Assembly (NCBI GenBank): GCA_948146395.1
Contig: OX411558.1
Coordinates: 34,280,350 to 34,344,349, forward strand
DNA length: 64,000 nucleotides
Source: Fragum whitleyi
Taxonomy: Eukaryota > Mollusca > Bivalvia > Cardiida > Cardiidae
Direction: 5' to 3'
Shown: positions 25,113-35,998 of the stretch, piece by piece
Numbering within the stretch: position 1 is the first letter of the stretch
Layout: each line of letters begins with the position of its first letter
Translations under genes and position numbers: made by a program
Notes under the pieces: generated by a model
Database searches by the model: none
The model's input: only the letters and a program-made list of their open reading frames with translations
Told to the model about the DNA's origin: nothing

Positions 25113-27444
25113 GTGTGATTTATCAATGTCATCTTTGTTAGAAAAGAATGCTTCGATGGGCCAATTCATATTTTGGATCTCTTTAAAGAAAGAATTGACG
25201 AATAAAACCGATAAAACAAATCAAACTGAGAATTTGAGACCAACAATCAAAATGTTTCATGAATTATTCGTGAGAACGAGAGAATGCCAGCAAGTTGTCA
25301 CGGGGTCGATAAATCAGTCTTCAGAATAGACGGGCGCGTGTATTTTTATGCTCTCGTGATTTGTTATTTAGATAGCCGGACTGTATTTATTGTAGTTTCA
25401 ATTCTCGGTTTAGCTTAATCGTACATATCAATGATTCCCAATAGAAAAGCCACTGTGAAGATGCGATTTTAATCATTTTCATTATATCTTTTCACTTTTC
25501 GTAATCGCCTTTTTCATGTGACTATAGTTTTAATCGTGAAAAACGCATAAGAAAAGAAGAAAGATAAAATATTGTTACACAGAATCAAATTTCAGTGGAA
25601 AGTCATTCTGTAAAGATGATTTACGAAGTACTTTTACCTTAAGTTTCTTAACAAAATTATGACGAAAACTGATAGTTTACCAATAAAGACCCCGTTTGTT
25701 TTGACGGAGATATTAACTGAGTGGTCGCAGAGAACACGTATGCACTCATAATTGCTTTACCTGGGCAGTCGATTAACCAGTACTGAAACATGACCAGTAC
25801 CGGTCCACTTCACAAAATATCTTAAAAAATCTCCGCTGTAAAAAGTAATTCCAGCTATTTAACTGATTTTGTACAAAAACCTTACACATTTCTTTAACAA
25901 AATATGCTTTTCACTACAAAAAAAACTTTGAACTCCTTTAGTCTCTTGAAATTTTCAGACATTCACATCGCAAAAGAGGACTTTTTATGCACCAGAAAAA
26001 ATGCGTTCCAGAAAAGCAAACACAAATTCTGGCTGTAATTAGCATGTAATGGAAATTGAAATTCAGTTAATGTAATAACATTTATTTGATAGATAAATAT
26101 TACGATTTTAATGAATTTTGCTGGCAAGCGAAAAAAATTTGTCTGTTAGTTAGGGTTGTGAGTTTACTAGTTCCGGTCCACCTCTTTGGGGATTGTCTCA
26201 AAATAATAAGAATGATTCTAATATCACTTTCGAAATGTTATTTTTGAAATCTGAAACATTTGTAACATAGCATGTTTCAAAATTAAATTGAATATATATT
26301 TGTAGAGGTATCCACATTAGTTTTTTTCTTCCGAAATTCAGTCCTTGTGCAAGTATTATTCCTTGTCTCAAAATACGTTAACCTCAAAATGCCACAATTC
26401 TGGGGCATCACATTAAAATCATAATTTAGTGTTCTTCTAACTCTAAATATGGGCAAATACCTCAATTGATTATGAATAAATAGCGTTTAATTTAATCAAA
26501 AAAATATTTCGAAACCCTCCGTCTGTGTTGTAATCCGTAGGTGGCTCCCCATGTTCATACAGGTTCAATTAGACCGGAGCTACTTAAATTTCGTCAACAA
26601 TATTTAGGCAAAGTTTTGATATCAAACTCGTTGTCGTGCATTAAACTGTTTATAATCTCGAAGAAAAATCAATTATCTTTATAATCATATCAACATTTTC
26701 ATCAAATACGGGACAATAAGTTCAGGTCGAGCTTTCTAAGTGAAAGTGGACCGGAACTGGTTCAAGGACTTTACTGGGTTACCTTTGACCGATGCATGCT
26801 CTCACCCATTTGAAGATTATCATAAGCCTAAATTGGATGCTGAATAAAATGAAAGTTTAGTAGACTTGGACTTGGAGAGGATGTGGTAGTAATGTGTAAG
26901 AAATGACAGGAATCTATGGACAGTTGCTCCATCCTCCGCGATATGGTCGAAATACTATTAAATGGGGCGTTAAGGCGTCTTCAAACAAACACTGTCTTTT
27001 ACTGATGCATAGTCAATCCAACTTTAACCCAGATATGCGATGACCTCCTTGTCAAGTTGTTTGCGTAGGAGACGACGATTGACTTGTCTCATGTTAAATT
27101 TGAAAGACCTAGTGTTTTGTGATTTTTTTTCTTTTCTTCATTTATAATTTCAGTTTGACTACAACAAGAGGTTAGACGGTGACCTTTTTTGCTAAATAAT
27201 ATTATGTACATTGTTTAATTGTTCTTAAAACGGATATTGAATAAAAAAAAAGTTACAACGTGTTGTTATCGTCTTCCGAAAATATTTACTAAACTTAAAC
27301 CGACTTCTAATCGACACAGGGAGTGCTTTACTGTTCCAAAGTAATTGTTAAGTTGTTTAAGTTTAACAAGTAAACAAGCTAACCGAATCTAATGAATATG
27401 CACCATGAAAATTATGAGCGATATATTTCATGGTTTATTAATTT
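25113..27444. other. Intergenic, no gene seen
   Basis: AT-rich sequence downstream of CTLD gene B. No exon, RNA or repeat recognised; short frames have no supporting splice sites or family resemblance. Confidence 0.4.
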
Positions 27445-28428
27445 AGACTTCGTCCAGTGGGCTATTGTCATGATCATTTGTCCGTAATTTCGTCCGTCCA
27501 TCCATGCGTAAACTTCTTCTTTGATCATCTTCTCTGAAACAACTGGTCAGAATTCAACCAAATTTCACTGGAATGATGCCTAGGTCATGCTCTTTCAGAT
27601 TCCTTCTTTTAATCCTGATCAGACTGATACTTTGGGCGCTACGGGCTGTCGAGTCACCAAAATGGGACCCCCAATGGCGAAATATAAAAATGATCTTCTT
27701 CTCTGAATTTACTGGTCAGAACTCAACCAAATTTCACAGAAATGAGGCTTAGGGCTAGCCTTTTCAGGTCCATTCGTCTTATTCTGATTGGGTTCATAAC
27801 CTGGATTAAAAATCGTCTTCTCTGAAACTAACGGTCAGAATTCAACCAAATTTCACAGGAATGAATCTAAAGATACGATCACTTAGATTGCTTCATGAAA
27901 TCATTATTGAGAAAAAATATTGGTGCTGTCGAGGTAGCTAAAAAGATGTCATTTGACAAAAAGTAAAAAAACCCATAAAACATCTTCTTCACTGGAATGA
28001 ATATTCAGATGAAAATTATTGATGGCAGGATTAATCTTTGGTTAATTCTTAAAATTTATGTTGATGTGTCATGGAAAAAGGGGCCTTTTTATGCAACATT
28101 TCTTTTAACCACATCTTTTACATTATTGACAGATTTTATGATACTTTCATAAAATGTTACTTATCATTTGACTATGCACACATTAAACCACTTTGAAATG
28201 TTATACTGCGTCATGGAAAAAGAGACTTTCATGTAAGAGTGTTTGTTGACTTAAGATTTTTTTTTTCATTTTACGCATTAACCAAATTTTCCTTAGATGA
28301 TAATCTACTAACAAATAGATTATGGTTTAGCTTAATACTTTTAACGAAATTTATTAATGAATATTCATAACTCTTGTAGGCATTAAGTGCCAGTGGAGTG
28401 ATACTGGCCCTCTTGGGCCTCTTGTTTA
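27445..28428 (+). mobile_element. Diverged composite dispersed repeat
   Basis: Begins TTAGACTTCGTCCAGTGGGC, continues with a TCCGTCCATCC module and three units containing CTGGTCAGAATTCAACCAAA, and ends ACTGGCCCTCTTGGGCCTCT TGTTT. The organisation is that of the elements at 1-2439 and 7392-9840, but a different subfamily. Confidence 0.6.
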
Positions 28429-28846
28429 GAAATGTTTCACTTGATTGCGGTTCGATGAAAATGAAATCTAATGAAAATGAAACTAAATTGTTTCTATATT
28501 AACTATAAAAAAAAGCGTTTCATGGATCCTTAAGCTCAAAACTATATTGTCTGTCTACGACATTTTGTCAAAATGTTATATGTACATATGAACCAATACA
28601 ATATTAATTTCTCAACTGACGAAGATATCAGTCTCCTTTATTATTCTCTCAAATTGTACAACAATCCATTATTCAAAAGTCTGTCTTCTTTTACTCTATT
28701 ATTAGTTCAAACAGTTGTCACTTTGTAAGTAAGTTCAAACATCACAATCTGACAATATCTTATGATCATGATGATAACAATAACAACAATAATAATAAAA
28801 TCAATTATAATAACGATAGTGAAAAAAACATAACAAAAAGTTTTGA
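28429..28846. other. Left flank of the Polinton, no gene seen
   Basis: AT-rich host sequence with a CAATAA-rich stretch at about 28775-28800. Confidence 0.4.
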
Positions 28847-28852
28847 CAAATC
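28847..28852. repeat. Polinton target-site duplication, left copy (CAAATC)
   Basis: CAAATC directly precedes the left terminal repeat and recurs directly after the right one (43396-43401). A 6-bp duplication is the hallmark of Polinton/Maverick integration. Confidence 0.88.
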
Positions 28853-28928
28853 ATATATATATGTATTATGCTCCAACGGCGACATAACTCACTTCGTTAT
28901 CGCTACATAGCCGATTGGAGCACATTGC
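28853..28928 (+). repeat. Left terminal inverted repeat, itself a fold-back
   Basis: Begins (AT)n then GTATTATGCTCCAACGGCGA, CATAACTCACTTCGTTATCG and GCCGATTGGAGCACATTGCA. It matches the inverse complement of 43322-43395 with two substitutions and a 2-bp indel in the AT run. Inside the repeat TGCTCCAACGGCGACAT pairs with ACATAGCCGATTGGAGCA, so each end alone can form a hairpin. The loop region carries TCACTTCGTTATCG. Confidence 0.9.
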
Positions 28929-29021
28929 ATATATATATATATATAGCATAAACAATTTTTGACACGTTTACACACTGTGGAACTCGGCACTATATAGACA
29001 CATCATACCGCAGAACAACAA

Positions 29022-29318
29022 CTAACACTCTATTCTATTCAATCTCTTAATTTCCTCTTTAAAAGGTTTAATTTCATCAAAGTATCTATGTTTCTCTCTA
29101 ACGTTCTTTCCATCACACTTATCACAGATTTGATATTTTGCTGTAGTACCTTTATTACATTTCAGACATCGTACTACTTTACTTTTATTAAGTTTCAAAA
29201 TATACTTGTGAACCTTACAATAAGCAGAATTTTTAACTGACTTGTTTTTACACGGCTTATTTGAACCGAGTGGTATCATAAAACATTTGTTTTCTATACT
29301 TTGCTTTTCAATTTCCAT
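29022..29318 (-). CDS. Small cysteine-rich (zinc-binding) Polinton protein
   Basis: 98 residues. An N-terminal cluster C-x10-C-x9-C-x2-H (ending YCKVH, about residues 35-40) and a second CLKC...CDKC cluster (about 56-72) are two likely zinc sites, followed by a charged helix (about 75-96). No enzymatic motif. It is divergently paired with the polymerase gene across 48 bp of A/T-only sequence, so it is probably expressed together with replication genes; a DNA-binding or regulatory role is a guess. The start is supported by the preceding ATAAAAA-ATG. I do not recognise the family by name. Confidence 0.8.
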   Translation of the reverse strand: MEIEKQSIENKCFMIPLGSNKPCKNKSVKNSAYCKVHKYILKLNKSKVVRCLKCNKGTTAKYQICDKCDGKNVREKHRYFDEIKPFKEEIKRLNRIEC

Positions 29319-29366
29319 TTTTTATTTTATATTTAAAAAAATATTTTTTTAGTATAAAGAAAAACA
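29319..29366. promoter_or_regulatory. Divergent promoter region, zinc protein / polB
   Basis: 48 bp containing almost only A and T separate two divergent ATGs. On the plus side TATAAAGAAAAACA leads to the polB ATG; on the minus side ATAAAAA runs directly into the ATG. Confidence 0.6.
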
Positions 29367-32300
29367 ATGAACCCTGTAGAAAGACTACTACAGCTACACA
29401 GTGAAGGAAGAATTAGTGATGAAGCTTTAGATAAATCTCTTAAATCTTTAGAGCCGAAGAATGATAAAGATTCTTCTGCATTAGAAAATCTACAACAGCA
29501 AAGAGATGCTTCTAAAGAAAAGAAGAATGATACAGATTTTTCTACATTAGAAAATCTACAAAAAAGACGTAGAAATAAAAAAGAAACAAAGGAAAGAGAT
29601 GCTCCTAAAGAAGAGAAAAATGCTCTGAAATTAGATGACAAACCATTATGCAACTACTTCAAAGCATATGAAATAGATGCCCACAAATATAAAGACCCAA
29701 GTATCTTGTTTAATGATAAAAAATCTATCATCTTAAACCAAATAAGGAAAGATATAAAAGAATACAATGGCATTAAATTTTCAATTGGATTATCTCTAAA
29801 ATTCTTTAAAGATGAACTTGATGGCGAAAGAAAAGAAGTTGTTGGTGTAGGACACGGAGAACAATGTGCAGTTCTAAATGAAAATAATTTAGATGAACAC
29901 TATAACAAACAAACAGCTTATATACAAACGTGGATTGAAAAATTCACAAACACCGCATCAGGTTTAGAAATTGACCACTGTGCCAAACTCTATCTCAACA
30001 TAGCAAAATATGAACCACTCAAAGGTTCTTCATATATTCCTCTTCCAAAAGTAATAGCAAACAAACAAGCAATAATTAATATGAAGAATGACGATAATAA
30101 ATGTTTAGAATGGGCATTGAAATCTGCTCTATATCAAGCAAAGAACCACTTAAATAATGTATATAGTTATACAAAATGTCCTAATCTGAATATGAAAGGA
30201 ATTGACTTCCCCACACCAATCTCACAAATACCAAAAGTTGAGAAACAAAACAATATAGCAATTAATGTTTATGGATATACAATCACAAAAAAGACAGAGA
30301 AACTTACTATATTTCCGTATCATATTTCAAATCAACCAAATGATAAAGAAAGAATTAATCTGCTTTTGATAACAGAAGATGTAGAAGTTGAAGAGGAAAT
30401 TGAAATTAGTGAAGAAGAAATAATAGATGAACCTACAAAAGAAACAAAATATCACTTCTGTTGGATTAAAAGCCTAAATAGATTACTTCGTAATCAGAAT
30501 AACAAACACGGAGCTACCTACTTCTGTGAAAGATGTCTTTACGGCTTTTCAAGAGAAGACCTACTAATCATCCATAAAGAAGATTGTGAAGGCATTAATA
30601 AATCTTCAATGCGAATAGAAATGCCATCAAAAGGCAGAGATCATATCAAATTCAAAAACTATCAAAATCAAATGGCTGTTCCATATGTGATCTATGCTGA
30701 TTTTGAAAGCATAATCAAACCCAAAACAGAACAGAAAGGAGATAAGTCAGAAATAACGAGCGAACATGAAGCCTGTGGATTTGGATATCAAGTTGTTAGA
30801 TATGATAAAAAAGCAGACAAACCAGTAATATACAGAGGTGATGATGCCGCAGAGATTTTTTTAAATCATCTAGAATGTGAAGTAGAAAATATTAACAATA
30901 TTTTCAAACATCCTAAACCACTAATAATGACAGAACAGAACCTACAGGATTATGAAAATGCTACCCACTGTTGGATATGTGAATCTGAAATTAACAATAA
31001 AAAAAATCCAAAGGTGAGAGATCATTGTCATTTCACCGGTGAATACAGAGGTGCAGCACACAAATTTTGCAATCTCAAACTTGCAATTAAACCATATAAA
31101 ACTAAAATTCCAGTTGTCTTCCATAACTTAAAAGGATATGACAGTCATCCTATAATGCAGAAAATACACAAAACAAGGAGAAACATTACATGTATTGCAA
31201 ATAATTCTGAGAAATACATCTCATTCAGCATTGGTCAACTTAAATTCTTAGACAGTTTCCAGTTTATGGCTTCATCATTAGAGAAATTAGTTGATGCAAC
31301 AGACAATTCTGATTTTAAACTAACAAGGGAAGTGTTTGGTAACAAAACGGATACCATCCTACGCAAAGGTGTCTTTCCATATGAATATATAGACAGCCAA
31401 GAAAGATTTGATGAAACACAATTACCTCCTATAGAAATTTTTTATAGCAGTTTAACAGATGAAAGCATTACAAAAAAAAGACTATGAACATGCTCAAACT
31501 GTGTGGAAAACCTTCAAATGTAAAACATTAGGTGATTATCACGACCTATACCTTAAAACAGATGTTCTCTTACTTGCAGATGTTTTTCAAAAATTCAGAG
31601 AAACCTGTATGAATAACTATAAACTTGACCCTCTACATTATTACACAGCACCGGGATTGTCTTGGGATGCTCTTCTAAAATACACAAAAATAGAGCTACA
31701 ACTTCTATCAGATTTGAACATGCATCTATTCATTGAAAAAGGAATGAGAGGTGGAATAAGTATGGTTTCTAAAAGACACGCAAAAGCAAATAATAAATAT
31801 GTAGCAGATTATAATCCAGATGAAGAAGACAATAACATAATGTATTTTGATGCAAATAACTTATATGGTCATTCAATGAGCCAACCACTTCCTTATGGTG
31901 GATTTAAATGGATAAAACTTTCACCATTACAAAAAGGTAAAGGAAGAATATATGAAGTTGATTTAGAATACCCCAAACATTTACATAAACTACATAATGA
32001 CTATCCACTTGCACCTGAGAAACTTGAAGTTAAAGAAGAATGGTTGTCTGACTATCAAAATAAACAACTTGATAACAAAGGAATGTTAAAAACAGAAAAA
32101 CTTGTACCCAATCTAATGAATAAGAAAAAATACGTAGTACATTATAAAAATCTTGCACTCTATCTCAAACTTGGTATGAAGTTAAAAAAATACATAGAAT
32201 ATTAGAATTTGATGAGAAACCTTGGATGGAACCTTACATACGTCTGAATACAGAATTACGTAAAAAAGCAAAGACTACATTTGAAAAAGATTTCTTTAGA

Positions 32301-33083
32301 CTTATGAACAACTCAGTATTTGGTAAGACAATGGAAAACATACGTAAAAGAGTAGATATAAAATTAGTAAAAACAGATGGTAGTGAAAATGAAAAACTAA
32401 GAAAAATACTAGCCAAACCAAACTTTAATAGAAGAGTAAAGTTCTCTGATGAGTTATCTGCCATTCAAGTGAATAAAACAAAAATAACACTAAACAAACC
32501 AATCTATGTAGGGTTCTCTGTTTTAGAACTGTCAAAGCACCATATGTATGATTGGTATTACAATACTCTGAAAAAAAAGTACGGTGAGAACTGCACCCTG
32601 CTTTACACTGATACTGACAGTCTACTGGTAGACATTAAAACAAAAGATGCTTATAAAGATATGTATGAGATGAAAGACGAATATGACTTCTCTGATTATC
32701 CAAAAGAACACCAACTACATGATGAAACAAACAAGAAAGTTATTGGAAAATTCAAAGATGAATGTTCTGGTGTTGCAATAGCTGAATATATCGGATTGCG
32801 TTCAAAATTATACTCCATAATGAGAGCAGATGAACAGGTAATCAAAAAAGCAAAGGGTGTAAAAAAATATGTAATCAAGAAGCAAATAAACTTTGAAAAT
32901 TACAAAGATGCATTATTCAACAAAAAAAAGTACATACACTCAATGAACATGCTACGTTCCATGCTACACAACATCTATGGATTAAAAATAAACAAAACAA
33001 CACTCTCCCCACTTGACACAAAAAGATATATAACACCTGATGGAATTACGACATACGCGTATGGGTATCAGGAGGAACAATAA
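29367..33083 (+). pseudogene. polB: Family B DNA polymerase of Polinton type, two frameshifts
   Basis: Replicates the element; family knowledge suggests protein priming. About 1,238 codons in three blocks: 29367-31487, 31459-32205 and 32226-33083. Block 1 (706 residues): charged N-terminus; CERC...H...C zinc finger at 387-407; exonuclease motif I YADFES (D445, E447); a C-x2-C / DHCHFTGEYRGAAHKFC zinc-HNH-like insert at 535-568; exonuclease II FHNLKGYD (N587, D592). Block 2: exonuclease III TDVLLLAD (31558) and polymerase A YFDANNLYG (31843). Block 3: motif B NNSVFGKT (32307) and motif C YTDTDS (32604). All catalytic residues are present. The reading shifts at an 8-A run (31472-31479) and back at a 7-A run (32184-32190); the two shifts cancel. 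These may be true decay, homopolymer assembly errors, or less likely slippage sites. Its 3' end overlaps the integrase tail to tail by 38 bp. Confidence 0.93.
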
Positions 33084-33939
33084 GTAATTCCTCCTTGACA
33101 AACCCTCTCTGTGGTGCATGCGGTTTCAAATAATATACTCTTATGCCTTGTGTAATTATATGGTAATCAATCGTGTGTACATCAACACTCCATATCGGGT
33201 CTGTCGCTCGTCTTCTACTACCACCTTCTTGTTCACCTGGTTGATACAAATACCTCACACTAGCACAAATGGGTGCATCAACTTTTCTTGCTTTAACAGG
33301 TGGAGGTTTTTTCGTCTCCTTATTTAATGCCTTAATAACATCTGGCAACCTCTTTACCCATTCTCTGTTTCTTTTTTGTGTATCAATCTCTTTAGCATAC
33401 TGATAACCAAACAATCTTTCTGCTAAAGTTCTGTTGAACCTTTCAACCACAGCTTGATCTCTGTGTATATCCCTTCTACCTCTCCTAATTCGCACTTTAT
33501 GTTTCTCCAACAACTGTGTTACTGCACCCATGAATTCTCTCCCAGGGTCTACTTGTAATAGCTTTGGATATTTTAAATGTCTCCTGTAAATCTTCTCAAA
33601 TGCTTTAGCTACTTCTTTACTATCTTTAGATGTTAATGGTTCTGCTTCTTTATATCTTGACCCAACATCAACTAAAGTCAGAGCATATTTATATGTTTTG
33701 TTTCCAACTCTGTCATGTGGTAGAAACAGTAAATCTGCTTGATGTACTTCATTCTTTGCAGTGACATCGAATCTCGGTCTAATAATCTTCTTTGGTGCAG
33801 GCAAGTAAATTTGCCACACTGCTTGTTTCTTTAAAAATTCTAATGCCTGTTTCTTACTAACTTTTGCTTCCTTTGCCAACTTATTAACAGCAGAGTGTCC
33901 TCTCCAGAAACCTTTAGGACTGTAGTATATCTTCTCCAT
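33046..33939 (-). CDS. int: Retrovirus-like DDE integrase of the Polinton
   Basis: 297 residues, intact. Catalyses integration of the element DNA at a 6-bp staggered target. The rve core is seen from about residue 55: HQADLLF (D69), QVDPGREF (D131) and VVERFNRTL (E166), a DD34E triad. The C-terminus (about 225-290) is a beta-rich SH3-like region; no chromodomain is visible. The N-terminal 50 residues are basic and helical, without a clear HHCC zinc finger. The start is supported by ATATAAAGA directly upstream. It faces the gene at 33981 across 41 bp of A/T-rich DNA. It is one of the few long genes here without a lesion. Confidence 0.96.
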   Translation of the reverse strand: MEKIYYSPKGFWRGHSAVNKLAKEAKVSKKQALEFLKKQAVWQIYLPAPKKIIRPRFDVTAKNEVHQADLLFLPHDRVGNKTYKYALTLVDVGSRYKEAEPLTSKDSKEVAKAFEKIYRRHLKYPKLLQVDPGREFMGAVTQLLEKHKVRIRRGRRDIHRDQAVVERFNRTLAERLFGYQYAKEIDTQKRNREWVKRLPDVIKALNKETKKPPPVKARKVDAPICASVRYLYQPGEQEGGSRRRATDPIWSVDVHTIDYHIITQGIRVYYLKPHAPQRGFVKEELLIVPPDTHTRMS

Positions 33940-33980
33940 TCTTTATATTTAAGAATATTTTATATCATAAAAAAACAACA
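33940..33980. promoter_or_regulatory. Divergent promoter region, integrase / 122-residue gene
   Basis: 41 bp, nearly pure A/T. Minus side: AATATAAAGA then ATG of the integrase. Plus side: TATATCATAAAAAAACAACA then ATG. Similar in kind to the region before polB. Confidence 0.55.
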
Positions 33981-34349
33981 ATGTCACAACAAGCAAAGTA
34001 TGATACAATCACAGAAGCTGAATTCGAAGAACTGCTTGAAGCGCAGAGTCAATATGATACAAAGAAATGGACAGATTTAGAAATCAGGAAAATTTATACA
34101 ATCACTGAATACAGAACAGTCGACACAAGCAATGGTGAAAGTTTAATTTTAACACTCAAGGACAATGGTGAAGTATGGTGTCCTGATCACCTCGCTAAAA
34201 AGATTGAGGGTAAAAAATCACATTTTTACATTAGACCTCTTGGTCTTAAACCGTGCAAGAATAACAAAAAAAATAAGTATCATGCATATGATTTGGTATT
34301 TCCAAAGAATACAGCAAACGATATGCATAAAGATTATGTTAAAAACTGA
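33981..34349 (+). CDS. 122-residue Polinton protein of unknown function, beta-rich
   Basis: Residues 1-30 are acidic and helical (EAEFEELLEAQSQYDTKKW). Residues 36-85 alternate short strands and turns (YTITEYRTVDTSNGESLILTL, then EVWCPDHLAKKI) and the end is lysine-rich. The strand pattern and basic tail would fit a small OB-fold, single-stranded-DNA-binding type protein, which a self-replicating element could use; this is inference only. It is grouped with polymerase and integrase by its longer A-rich leader. It ends 15 bp before the convergent membrane-protein gene. Confidence 0.75.
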   Translation: MSQQAKYDTITEAEFEELLEAQSQYDTKKWTDLEIRKIYTITEYRTVDTSNGESLILTLKDNGEVWCPDHLAKKIEGKKSHFYIRPLGLKPCKNNKKNKYHAYDLVFPKNTANDMHKDYVKN

Positions 34350-34364
34350 TTATTTTTTTTTTGC

Positions 34365-34784
34365 CTACATCAACTTATAAGCCACATATCCAGTTATTGT
34401 CATTCCCATCACCACAAAAACAATCTCCCTATTCTGCTGGTCTGGCGATGGTGTATAAAAATCACTCAACTTTGGTTCAGGAGGTAAAGCTTCCAACTGT
34501 TTTCCAGTTACATAATAATACTGCTTCATTGCTTGGTCAACATCATCAAATGTCTGTTCTGCATGATGCTCCTTTTGCATCTGTTCATTTATGAAATCCA
34601 ACCTTTCTGTTCTTTTTTTATTCCATGCAACTTGTGCTGCTTCTAACTGTTCAACTGCTTTATCATGTCTTTTTCGTTCTTCATCACTATTACTCCCCAT
34701 CTGAGAAAACAAATAATTGCTTCCTGAGAATGCTAATGCATTTACTAATGCGCCACCTATCATCATAGCTACTGCGCTTGCCAT
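34365..34784 (-). CDS. Polinton membrane protein with two hydrophobic ends
   Basis: 139 residues. Hydrophobic N-terminus (about 1-28, MASAVAMMIGGALVNALAF) and C-terminal segment (about 119-138, VFVVMGMTITGYVAYKL) flank a charged helical centre with KRHDKAVEQLEAAQ and RLDFINEQ, then a proline-rich link EALPPEPKLSDFYTPS. I associate this architecture with Polinton proteins in molluscs and cnidarians, but no function is known to me; a virion membrane or internal structural role is plausible. The start follows TTATAAAAA. First of a run of minus-strand structural genes read from 38091 down to 34365. Confidence 0.82.
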   Translation of the reverse strand: MASAVAMMIGGALVNALAFSGSNYLFSQMGSNSDEERKRHDKAVEQLEAAQVAWNKKRTERLDFINEQMQKEHHAEQTFDDVDQAMKQYYYVTGKQLEALPPEPKLSDFYTPSPDQQNREIVFVVMGMTITGYVAYKLM

Positions 34785-34811
34785 TTTTTATAAGAAGACA
34801 AAAAAAAAAAA

Positions 34812-35045
34812 TTACTTCATAATATCTGCAGGAATAATACCCTGCTTAATTAACATATCTCGTGTTGCCATTGCAAGTAAAATATCTAATGATAACATTC
34901 CAATATCCCCCATATTAAAATCAACTTTAGGTGCTGGTCTTTTAAATACCTTTCTACCAAGTTCTGAATAACCAACAGTTAACATTGTTTCCACTCCAGC
35001 ATGATATAGCATGTTAGCAATTTGTTTTCCGTCTATTGATGTCAT
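34812..35045 (-). CDS. Small hydrophobic Polinton protein, 77 residues
   Basis: Helical, with hydrophobic stretches at about 10-28 (NMLYHAGVETMLTVGYSEL) and 46-62 (IGMLSLDILLAMATRDML). It begins 5 bp after the stop of the upstream gene, and its AATAAAAATG start motif reaches into that gap. No catalytic motif; probably a minor structural or membrane-associated protein. Confidence 0.78.
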   Translation of the reverse strand: MTSIDGKQIANMLYHAGVETMLTVGYSELGRKVFKRPAPKVDFNMGDIGMLSLDILLAMATRDMLIKQGIIPADIMK

Positions 35046-35050
35046 TTTTA

Positions 35051-35422
35051 TTATGTATTTATAAATTTATTTTTTTTTTTTTTAAATTCAAAAGGGTCAT
35101 ACTGTTTTGTATCAGTTTCTATAGGTTCATTGATTGGTTCATTGACCTGTTGAACAGGTTTGTTTCTATATATATATAGTACTGCAATACCTATTATGAC
35201 TGCACAAGCTGGTAAATATGCTTTGTAAGCATTAATCGTATTTTCTACTATTTTTTCTGGTTGTGTACTTTCAGGTTTTGTTATTTCCATGACAGGTTGC
35301 TTTATTTTTTTTAACCTTCTTGCTTCTGCACCTTTTTTTCCTGCTTCAACACGTTTTGGGTTTTTTGTTTTAATTGGTGTTTCAGATTGAATGTCTTCTG
35401 ATTTATCAATTTCACTCATCAT
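35051..35422 (-). CDS. Basic single-pass membrane protein, 123 residues
   Basis: N-terminal half is strongly basic, with NPKRVEAGKKGAEARRLKK at about 23-41, which could bind nucleic acid. One transmembrane helix at about 67-85 (AYLPACAVIIGIAVLYIYR). The tail is polar, ending KKKKNKFINT. The start follows TATAAAAG; a second ATG is adjacent. The first 11 bp overlap the end of the next upstream gene, showing dense packing. It may link nucleoprotein and membrane, but that is inference. Confidence 0.78.
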   Translation of the reverse strand: MMSEIDKSEDIQSETPIKTKNPKRVEAGKKGAEARRLKKIKQPVMEITKPESTQPEKIVENTINAYKAYLPACAVIIGIAVLYIYRNKPVQQVNEPINEPIETDTKQYDPFEFKKKKNKFINT

Positions 35423-35987
35423 CTTTTATAATATTGTCAAAATTTTCTTTTTCAATAAAATCAATATGTCTTGCTGTTGTCAGCATTGCAGTAAAAGGAG
35501 CCAAATACATACCATATTTATAATACATCTCACAACAAACATTAGTTAAAGCATGGTTGATAAAAGGATCTTCCTCTAAATCTTCTATTAACTTTGGTGG
35601 ATTAATTACATTAAAGTACTTGGATACACCCATCACATATAAACTAATGAAAGAATTTCCCAATGTCTTTGTCATACTTGCACCTAATCGTGCTTCATAC
35701 CTACAATAGAGTTTATTGATTTGCTCAGCAGACATATCATCTATATCTGAGAGTTGTAATTCACGACCTAAATATTGCTTGCTGCAACCTCCATTAACAA
35801 TGGCAGATAATCTTTCTCGTTTAGTGTCTTGTTCTACATCATTTAATTCTTCAGTGTTCAATAATTCTTCAGCGTTCATTTTTATAATATGGAATATTTT
35901 TTTTAATTTAAAATAATAAAAGAATATCAAACATCCAACCGATATGCTTACACATGCGGATATAATTAATAATAGTTCAATTAACAT
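35412..35987 (-). CDS. Conserved Polinton structural-type protein, 191 (or 155) residues
   Basis: The frame opens at 35987 with a hydrophobic segment (LIELLLIISACVSISVGCLIFFYYF, a likely transmembrane helix). An internal ATG at 35879 is preceded by TATTATAAAAATG, the start motif of the other structural genes, so the 155-residue form beginning NAEELLNTEEL is equally likely, or both are made. The body has an acidic helical part, then INKLYCRYEARLGASMTKTLG and a hydrophobic, cysteine-containing C-terminal half (FINHALTNVCCEMYYKYGMY). No enzyme motif. I recognise the type from Polintons but no function. The iteron-like repeats lie just upstream. Confidence 0.78.
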   Translation of the reverse strand: MLIELLLIISACVSISVGCLIFFYYFKLKKIFHIIKMNAEELLNTEELNDVEQDTKRERLSAIVNGGCSKQYLGRELQLSDIDDMSAEQINKLYCRYEARLGASMTKTLGNSFISLYVMGVSKYFNVINPPKLIEDLEEDPFINHALTNVCCEMYYKYGMYLAPFTAMLTTARHIDFIEKENFDNIIKDDE

Positions 35988-35998
35988 GTTTTTCTATA

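Noticed and set aside
29333..29653. 106-codon serine/phenylalanine-rich frame opposite the start of polB
   Set aside because: Shadow of the polB N-terminus on the other strand.
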